From positions 1 to 8,320 of the forward strand of contig CAYVXX010000078.1 in NCBI GenBank assembly GCA_964454305.1: a DNA stretch of 8,320 nt, in the 5' to 3' direction. A program made the position numbers and the translations under genes. The notes beneath the pieces are model-generated. The model worked only from the letters and a program-made list of their open reading frames with translations, ran no database searches and was not told the origin of the DNA. How positions within the stretch are numbered: the stretch's first letter is position 1; the number at the start of each line of letters is the position of its first letter. The stretch is from JAUSPI01 sp964454305. GTDB taxonomy: Bacteria > Desulfobacterota > Syntrophia > Syntrophales > JADFWA01. Shown one piece after another: positions 1-5,137 of this stretch.

Positions 1-105
1 CGTAGGCGGGAATCCATAAACGGATAATCACCTGAAAAGACTGGATTCCCGTTTTCACGGGAATGACAAAATTGTGCATATTTCGACTTTTTACGAGACT
101 GTCAA
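1..105. repeat. Palindromic MITE/REP-like repeat, copy 1 (left end outside window)
   Basis: This is the right-hand part of the element found whole at 4884-5019. Visible parts are CGGGAATCCA at 7-16, its perfect reverse complement TGGATTCCCG at 42-51, a nested arm pair ATTCCCG (45-51) and CGGGAAT (58-64), then the end sequence GACTTTTTACGAGACTGTCAA at 85-105. The reverse complement of that end, TTGACAGTCTCGTAAAAAGTC, matches the left end of the second copy (TTGACAGGTTCGTGAAAAGTC). No protein is encoded. Such elements are usually non-autonomous mobile repeats or REP-type sequences; which one cannot be decided here. Confidence 0.75.
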
Positions 106-150
106 CCTTCTAATGTTACGAATATTTGGGGTTAAGAAAGGAGTTTGGCC

Positions 151-2853
151 ATGAAGAAGTATATCTATTTTTTCGGTGACGGAAAAGCCGAAGGTGGCGC
201 GGACATGAAAAACTTACTGGGAGGCAAAGGTGCGAATATCGCCGAAATGGTGAATCTCGGAATGCCGGTCCCACCAGGATTTACAATAACAACCGAGGCC
301 TGTAATGAATTCTTCAAGAGAAAGAAAAAATATCCTGCGGGCATAAAGGATCAGGTGAAGGCAAACCTGGTACGGGTGGAAAAGATCATGAAGCGCAAAT
401 TCGGCGGTGAAAAAGACCCGCTTCTTCTGAGTATCCGTTCCGGCGCTCCTTTTTCCATGCCGGGCATGATGGAAACCGTTCTTAATATCGGGCTTACCGC
501 AAAGTCCATTCCCGGCCTCATCGAAAAGTCGGGCGATCCTCGTTTTGTGTACGATTCCTACCGTCGCCTTATTGCAATGTACTCGGATGTTGTTATGGAA
601 AAGGCCATCGGCATGGAACCGGAAGAAGGTAAAGGAGTACGGAACCAGTTAGAGCACCTTCTTGAAAAAGTTAAGAAAAAGAAGGGGTATAAAAGCGACT
701 TGGATCTCACGGCCGATGATCTCAAGAAACTGTGTGAAGAGTACAAGAAAACGATTTATAAGGTGCTGGGGAAAGAATTTCCTGATGATCCCATGGAGCA
801 GCTTTGGGGTGGGATTGATGCGGTATTTCTTTCATGGAATGGAAAACGCGCCGTTTCCTATCGCCGCATTGAAGGCCTCCCGGATGACCTGGGGACAGGG
901 GTCAACGTTCAAACGATGGTTTTTGGTAACATGGGAGACAACTGCGGCACCGGTGTTGCTTTTACCCGGAATCCGGCCACCGGAGAGAACACCTTTTACG
1001 GTGAGTGGCTGATCAATGCACAGGGAGAAGACGTGGTAGCGGGTACTCGTACCCCGTTTGCACTGAATGAGGTATCAAAGGTTGATACCAACAAACACCT
1101 TCCGACCCTGGAAAAGGACATGCCGAAACTTTACAAACAGCTTTATGCCATCAGAAACAGACTGGAACGGCATTACAAAGACATGCAGGACATAGAATTC
1201 ACTATCGAAAATGGCATTCTTTACATGCTGCAGACCCGGACAGGAAAACGAAACGGCCCTGCCGCCATAAGGATGGCAGTCGAAATGGTAAATTCTCGAT
1301 TGATTTCCAGAGAGACCGCACTGATGCGGGTAAAACCCGAACAGATCGATGAGCTACTTCATCCGATGGTCGACCCAAAAGCGGAAAAAACCGCGGTAAA
1401 ACTCGGAAAGGGCCTCCCTGCAGGGCCGGGCGGCGGTGTCGGTAAGATTGTCCTTACTCCAGACAAGGCCGAGGAACTCGGCACCAAAGGCGAAAAGGTT
1501 ATTCTCGTCAGGGAAGAAACCTCACCGGAAGATGTACATGGAATGAAACCTTCCCAGGCAATCCTGACCTCGAAAGGGGGAATGACCAGCCATGCAGCGC
1601 TTGTCGCTCGCGGTTGGGGGAAGTGTTCCATCGTAGGATGTGGAGACCTTAGCGTTGATCTGAAAACAAAAACTGTAAAATTTGGCGATACGGTACTCAA
1701 AGAGGGTGACTGGATAACCATGAACGGTACCAAAGGTGTTATTTATAAGGGTCAACTCGACTTAGTCACCTTTGATCCCTCAAAAAATAAACCATACAAA
1801 GAGCTCATGTCATGGGCCGATAAGGTGCGCAAGCTTGGCGTTCGCACCAACGCCGACACTCCGCAGGACGCTGCTACGGCAGTGATTTTCGGTGCAGAGG
1901 GGATAGGTCTCTGCCGAACCGAGCACATGTTTTTCGGAGAGCGCATATGGGCCATGCGTGAAATGATTATGGCCGACACCCTTGAGGGACGCGAAAAGGC
2001 GCTGGCCAAACTGTTGCCGATGCAGCGAGAAGATTTCTACGGGATTTTCAAAGCAATGAACGGACGTCCTGTTACTATTCGGCTTCTTGATCCCCCGCTA
2101 CATGAATTTGTCCCCCATGAAGAGGCTGCACAGAAAGAGATGGCTGCTCGTTTGAAGATTAAAGTCAAAGAGATCGTCGAAAAAGTTGAGTCTTTGTCAG
2201 AATTTAATCCGATGCTCGGTCACAGAGGATGCCGTCTGGGGACGACGCATCCCGAGATTACGGCAATGCAGGCACAGGCAATCTTTGAAGCTGTTGTGCA
2301 GTGCAAGAAGGAAAAAATAAAGGTAATGCCCGAGGTTATGGTACCCCTGGTAGGAACTGTGGGTGAATTTACGAATCAAAAGGCTATCATCGATAGAGTG
2401 GCAAAAGAGGTTATGGACGAGAGCGGGACAAAGTTTACATATATGGTAGGGACTATGATTGAAATCCCGCGAGCTGTTCTCGTTGCGGACAAGATAGCCG
2501 AAAATGCGGAATTTTTCTCGTTCGGTACAAACGACCTGACCCAGATGGCGTTTGGCTATTCGCGAGACGACGCCGGAAGTTTTTTACCGAACTATATTCG
2601 CCGTAAGATACTGGCAGGTGATCCGTTCCAGAGCATTGATCAAACGGGCGTCGGCGAGTTGATGAAGATCGGGGTGAACCGGGGCCGCTCGGAACGAAAA
2701 AACCTGAAAATAGGGATCTGTGGCGAACATGGAGGCGATCCTGCGTCTGTGATCTTCTGCCATGAAATCGGGCTTGATTATGTGAGCTGTTCTCCCTACC
2801 GGGTACCGATTGCTCGGCTTGCCGCTGCACATGCAGTCATCGAGGGAAAATAG
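151..2853 (+). CDS. ppdK: Pyruvate, phosphate dikinase (PPDK)
   Basis: Cytosolic enzyme that interconverts ATP + pyruvate + phosphate and AMP + PEP + pyrophosphate, serving gluconeogenic PEP synthesis or PPi-linked glycolysis. The 900 aa protein shows the family order: N-terminal ATP-grasp domain (about 1-370), swivelling phosphohistidine domain (about 400-535) and C-terminal TIM barrel (about 555-900). Visible key residues are K26 in LLGGKGAN, R96 in SIRSGA, D347/E349/Q361 in the ATP site, the phosphorylated H481 in GGMTSHAA with T479 beside it, and C857 in GICGEHGGDP. PEP-site residues R589, R644, E771 and N794 are also present. D347, E349, Q361, H481 and C857 are all shifted by 26 from the Clostridium symbiosum enzyme (from memory), so the protein looks intact. 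ATG 151 was chosen because AAGGAG (138-143) lies 7 nt upstream; an in-frame TTG at 145 would be almost on the SD. No PPDK regulatory-protein gene is adjacent. A palindromic repeat ends 45 bp upstream; no convincing promoter was seen. Confidence 0.97.
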   Translation: MKKYIYFFGDGKAEGGADMKNLLGGKGANIAEMVNLGMPVPPGFTITTEACNEFFKRKKKYPAGIKDQVKANLVRVEKIMKRKFGGEKDPLLLSIRSGAPFSMPGMMETVLNIGLTAKSIPGLIEKSGDPRFVYDSYRRLIAMYSDVVMEKAIGMEPEEGKGVRNQLEHLLEKVKKKKGYKSDLDLTADDLKKLCEEYKKTIYKVLGKEFPDDPMEQLWGGIDAVFLSWNGKRAVSYRRIEGLPDDLGTGVNVQTMVFGNMGDNCGTGVAFTRNPATGENTFYGEWLINAQGEDVVAGTRTPFALNEVSKVDTNKHLPTLEKDMPKLYKQLYAIRNRLERHYKDMQDIEFTIENGILYMLQTRTGKRNGPAAIRMAVEMVNSRLISRETALMRVKPEQIDELLHPMVDPKAEKTAVKLGKGLPAGPGGGVGKIVLTPDKAEELGTKGEKVILVREETSPEDVHGMKPSQAILTSKGGMTSHAALVARGWGKCSIVGCGDLSVDLKTKTVKFGDTVLKEGDWITMNGTKGVIYKGQLDLVTFDPSKNKPYKELMSWADKVRKLGVRTNADTPQDAATAVIFGAEGIGLCRTEHMFFGERIWAMREMIMADTLEGREKALAKLLPMQREDFYGIFKAMNGRPVTIRLLDPPLHEFVPHEEAAQKEMAARLKIKVKEIVEKVESLSEFNPMLGHRGCRLGTTHPEITAMQAQAIFEAVVQCKKEKIKVMPEVMVPLVGTVGEFTNQKAIIDRVAKEVMDESGTKFTYMVGTMIEIPRAVLVADKIAENAEFFSFGTNDLTQMAFGYSRDDAGSFLPNYIRRKILAGDPFQSIDQTGVGELMKIGVNRGRSERKNLKIGICGEHGGDPASVIFCHEIGLDYVSCSPYRVPIARLAAAHAVIEGK

Positions 2854-2898
2854 GGGCAATAGAAACAATAAGAGAGCTTTGAATAACTATCATTATTG

Positions 2899-2960
2899 GT
2901 CATTTCAACCGCAGGGAGAAATCTAAGATTTCTCAGTCGTTAAGACTCCTTCGAAATGAC
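2899..2960. repeat. Short palindromic repeat in the convergent ppdK/aminopeptidase gap
   Basis: The unit is bounded by GTCATTTC (2899-2906) and its reverse complement GAAATGAC (2953-2960). Inside is a perfect 9 bp inverted repeat, GAGAAATCT (2916-2924) and AGATTTCTC (2926-2934), with one central base. This resembles a widespread class of dispersed bacterial repeats with TCATTTCGA ends. It lies in the 147 bp between two convergent stop codons (2853 and 3001), a common site for such elements. It may act as a transcription barrier, but there is no T-run typical of an intrinsic terminator on either side, so I do not call it one. It differs from the 1-105 and 4884-5019 element. Confidence 0.65.
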
Positions 2961-3000
2961 AGAGTATCGTTGACATGACAACAGCAGGATTACCACTGCT

Positions 3001-4200
3001 CTAATATTTAAACATCCCATCTTCGTAAATTACCACTTCTTTACCGGAAGAGAGACGCGCGGTAACCGTCTTTCTTTCGGTATTCACAAGATCCCAGTGG
3101 AGGGCTGAATCGTTAAAACCCAGCTTTTTCTTCATTTCCCTTGACAGCTCAGCGGGATTTCCATTGTAAGTATCCGAATATGACGCACCCACTGCAATAT
3201 GACAGTTTCCGAAACGGCCACCATAGTTCTCATCATAAAGGGTGTTGGCCATGAACTTGTCAATCTTTGAAAACCTCTTATCAGTTAAAGAAAACTCCCC
3301 TACCCTGCAGGCACCTTTGTCCATTGACATCTGCTTTTGCGTAAACTCTTTTCCCGCATCAGCTTCTATGCCGACAGCGGAACCCTTCTTGAACTTTAGC
3401 CGTACACCCTCAATATAATTACCGCATCGAAAAGACGGCTGATCTGCATAATAGATACCTTCAGTTCCTCTCCAGTCGGGTGAAAGAAATATCTCAAAAC
3501 TTGGAATATTATGCCCGGAAATCCCAATCCATCTTCTTTGCTTTCCCGGTGTAATCTTCAAGTCAATATTTTCTGACCGTATATGATAAAACTTGACGTC
3601 CAGGCTATTCATCCATTTCTTTATAGCTCCGGCATTTCTGAAAACAGATTTCCATTCACGAACAGGATCATCCATGTCAAGATAACAGGCCTTAATAACC
3701 TGCGCGGTGTACCGCTTCATGGAAAGCCTTGCCTGTTTTGCCAGTTCAGGAGTCGGAAATATGCACAGTGTCCAGCCGAAAACTCCCACCTCTTCACGTT
3801 TTTCCAATATCTCCCTTAACGGTTTTCTGGCAACCAATGCCCTGGCCATCCTTCCTGGATCAATACCGCTAAGATGGGTAAGGGACTGCGGTGCATGAAG
3901 ATAGATGCTCCCGTTAAGATTTTCACAGAGTTCCCTCTCTCCAGGAGGTTGAAAAACAAGTTGCCTGCTATTCGCTTTTGCATAAAAATTGAGCTCCATT
4001 TCAGACGTCAGACCCGATCTTAGAACCGGATTCATCCCCATATCAAGAAACCTTGCGTGCAGTATTTCCGCAAGTTTTATGGCATCAATATCATATCGAA
4101 TCAGGATAACATCGCCCTTTCCGTATTTTGACGTTCTTGCGGTTTTCAATCCCCAGATGAGGACATCAGCATATCTTTCAAGTTGCATGTCCGTGAGCAT
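3001..4200 (-). CDS. M29 family metallo-aminopeptidase
   Basis: Predicted cytosolic aminopeptidase of the thermophilic metalloprotease family (peptidase M29, AmpS/AmpT/PepS type), which removes N-terminal residues from peptides using a two-metal centre. The 399 aa length is usual for the family. All six metal ligands expected from the Thermus enzyme can be placed: E236 in NIPSFEIF, E302 in VGEFSL, H334 in NCHIAVG, Y341, and H368/D370 in ALHWD. The IEGVRLKF motif at 263-270 and LYDEN at 321-325 are also typical. There is no signal peptide or membrane segment. ATG 4200 is supported by an SD-like AGAGGA (4211-4216) 10 nt upstream; a Met at residue 5 would be too far from it. It begins 19 nt after the stop of the PK_C-domain gene on the same strand, so it is probably the second gene of that operon. 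Substrate preference cannot be read from sequence. Confidence 0.9.
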   Translation of the reverse strand: MLTDMQLERYADVLIWGLKTARTSKYGKGDVILIRYDIDAIKLAEILHARFLDMGMNPVLRSGLTSEMELNFYAKANSRQLVFQPPGERELCENLNGSIYLHAPQSLTHLSGIDPGRMARALVARKPLREILEKREEVGVFGWTLCIFPTPELAKQARLSMKRYTAQVIKACYLDMDDPVREWKSVFRNAGAIKKWMNSLDVKFYHIRSENIDLKITPGKQRRWIGISGHNIPSFEIFLSPDWRGTEGIYYADQPSFRCGNYIEGVRLKFKKGSAVGIEADAGKEFTQKQMSMDKGACRVGEFSLTDKRFSKIDKFMANTLYDENYGGRFGNCHIAVGASYSDTYNGNPAELSREMKKKLGFNDSALHWDLVNTERKTVTARLSSGKEVVIYEDGMFKY

Positions 4201-4219
4201 AACTTTAGCTTCCTCTATT

Positions 4220-4810
4220 TTAAATCATTGAGGGTTTACATATAATTTCTTTCACTTTAAGATCAAAGATGTTTGAGCTGTTCGCGGGTTGAATAACCAG
4301 GGCAGTGTCAGCGCCTCTCGCTGTTCCTCCTATTGATATTACATCTTCATCTGTCCGCGCCAGTCCTGCATCGGCAGCCATCAGGGCCAATTCAACAGCC
4401 ACTTTAGTCCCCTGACCGAACATCCTCAGGACATAAGCGACAATTTCATCCACCTGGTAGGTAGAAAGCTTATTCCTTATGCCACGTCCGACCCCGGCCA
4501 GGGCATGCGTACAGGTCAGAACGCTTACACCGTTCGACTCCAATTCGGCACGGGACTCATCATCCATCTCCTGAAAATTGGGTTTCGCAAATCCCGTAGA
4601 ATGGGTTACAGCAATAATTTCGATCCCCTTATCCAGAATTTCCAGTGCATCGAAAGCAGTTTTTCCGGTATTTGTTGCAATAAGAACTTTTCTAATATCG
4701 AGTTCCTCTGCCCTGCGCGCAACCGCCTCGAGAACCTCCCTGGTATTCTGTATGCCTGGCTTTTTAAAGTAACGACATCCTGTGTCTTCATACAAGGATA
4801 AATCGGACAT
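4220..4810 (-). CDS. Stand-alone pyruvate kinase C-terminal (alpha/beta) domain protein
   Basis: A 196 aa soluble protein made up of the PK_C-type alpha/beta fold that forms the regulatory C-terminal domain of pyruvate kinase. It lacks the TIM-barrel catalytic domain, so it is not itself a pyruvate kinase. Recognisable segments are TREVLEAVARRAEELDI (23-39) followed by VLIATNTGKTA (42-52), VTHSTGF (68-74), TCTHALAGVGRGIR (99-112) and GGTARGADTALVIQPANSS (161-179). The N-T-G-K-T segment corresponds to the S/T-G-rich loop that holds phosphate groups of effectors in true PK_C domains, so binding of a phosphorylated small molecule is plausible but inferred. Stand-alone proteins of this type are known in bacteria and archaea without an agreed function. 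The start is fixed by a near-ideal Shine-Dalgarno (4815-4826). It is the first gene of a likely two-gene operon with the M29 peptidase and is divergent from clpB. Confidence 0.85.
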   Translation of the reverse strand: MSDLSLYEDTGCRYFKKPGIQNTREVLEAVARRAEELDIRKVLIATNTGKTAFDALEILDKGIEIIAVTHSTGFAKPNFQEMDDESRAELESNGVSVLTCTHALAGVGRGIRNKLSTYQVDEIVAYVLRMFGQGTKVAVELALMAADAGLARTDEDVISIGGTARGADTALVIQPANSSNIFDLKVKEIICKPSMI

Positions 4811-4814
4811 AAAA

Positions 4815-4826
4815 GATCACCTCCTT
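4815..4826 (-). promoter_or_regulatory. Extended Shine-Dalgarno of the PK_C-domain gene
   Basis: On the minus strand the leader reads AAGGAGGTGATC, a 12-base match to the complement of the canonical 16S rRNA 3' tail (GATCACCTCCTT). The GGAGG core (4820-4824) lies 9 nt before the ATG at 4810. The other genes here have matches of about 5-7 bases, so this site is unusually long. It fixes the start and suggests efficient initiation. Confidence 0.85.
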
Positions 4827-4840
4827 TTAATAATTGACAG

Positions 4841-4869
4841 ATAATATCATCCTCGAAAAAATATAAAAA
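4841..4869 (-). promoter_or_regulatory. Weak candidate promoter for the PK_C/aminopeptidase operon
   Basis: On the minus strand a TATTAT hexamer (4846 down to 4841) matches the -10 consensus at 5 of 6 bases. A poor -35 (TTTTTA, 4869-4864) sits 17 nt upstream. Transcription would start near 4834, leaving a leader of about 24 nt that includes the extended Shine-Dalgarno. The -35 is weak, so this is tentative. Confidence 0.3.
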
Positions 4870-4883
4870 GCCTTTTTGTAACA

Positions 4884-5019
4884 TTGACAGGTTCGTGAAA
4901 AGTCGGATTTCGTTCCTCTCTGTCATTCCCGCGCAGGCGGGAATCCAGTTATTGTAAGGTGTTATAGACTCCCGCCTGCGCGGGAGTGACAAGATTTGGA
5001 CTTTTTACGATCGCATCAA
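4884..5019. repeat. Palindromic MITE/REP-like repeat, copy 2 (complete)
   Basis: A 136 bp element with imperfect terminal inverted repeats: left TTGACAGGTTCGTGAAAAGTC (4884-4904), and right, read as reverse complement, TTGATGCGATCGTAAAAAGTC (4999-5019). Inside are two 23 bp arms, 4922-4944 and 4968-4990, complementary at 21 of 23 positions. Each arm is itself palindromic (CCCGC-GCAG-GCGGG type), so the transcript or single strand could fold into one long hairpin or two small ones. It shares both core and end sequence with copy 1 at 1-105. It has no coding capacity, and I saw no clear target-site duplication. Confidence 0.85.
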
Positions 5020-5030
5020 GATTAATAAAC

Positions 5031-5058
5031 TTGACATATTACTTATTCTGTCTATCTT
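5031..5058 (+). promoter_or_regulatory. Candidate clpB promoter
   Basis: A perfect -35 TTGACA (5031-5036) is followed after 16 nt by TATCTT (5053-5058, 4 of 6 to the -10 consensus). A start near 5065 would give a leader of about 73 nt. The -10 is mediocre and an alternative TATAGA (5062-5067) is too far from the same -35, so the exact start is uncertain. It lies 12 bp to the right of the repeat element, not within it. Confidence 0.4.
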
Positions 5059-5137
5059 AATTATAGAATTACACCATTTAAAAAAGATAGGTACTCTGTA
5101 CTGAACATTATTAAGTCCGAAAAGGGGGAAATCAGTT

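Larger units (their letters stand above)
4811..5137. other. Divergent intergenic region between the PK_C-domain gene and clpB
   Basis: This 327 bp stretch encodes no protein that I can support. From left to right it holds the PK_C-gene Shine-Dalgarno and candidate promoter, an AT-rich segment (4831-4883), a complete palindromic repeat (4884-5019), and an AT-rich clpB leader with a TTGACA box (5031-5036). No CIRCE element (TTAGCACTC/GAGTGCTAA) and no clear sigma-32 box pair is visible, although clpB genes are commonly heat-inducible. Confidence 0.7.

Noticed and set aside
1..105. CRISPR array from repeated palindromic units
   Set aside because: Copies are far apart, diverged and not interleaved with regular spacers; they are isolated intergenic palindromes.
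145..150. TTG at 145 as the ppdK start
   Set aside because: It lies 1 nt after the AAGGAG Shine-Dalgarno; the ATG at 151 has correct 7 nt spacing and matches the family N-terminus.
4865..4877. AAAAAGCCTTTTT as an intrinsic terminator
   Set aside because: The arms are separated by a single base, so no stable GC-rich hairpin forms, and it lies upstream of both divergent genes.
4606..4992. 128-codon minus-strand open frame beginning MSLPRRRESITPYNNW
   Set aside because: Its N-terminus is the translation of the palindromic repeat (the familiar spurious WIPACAGMT-type peptide) and the rest lies antisense or out of frame in the PK_C-domain gene.
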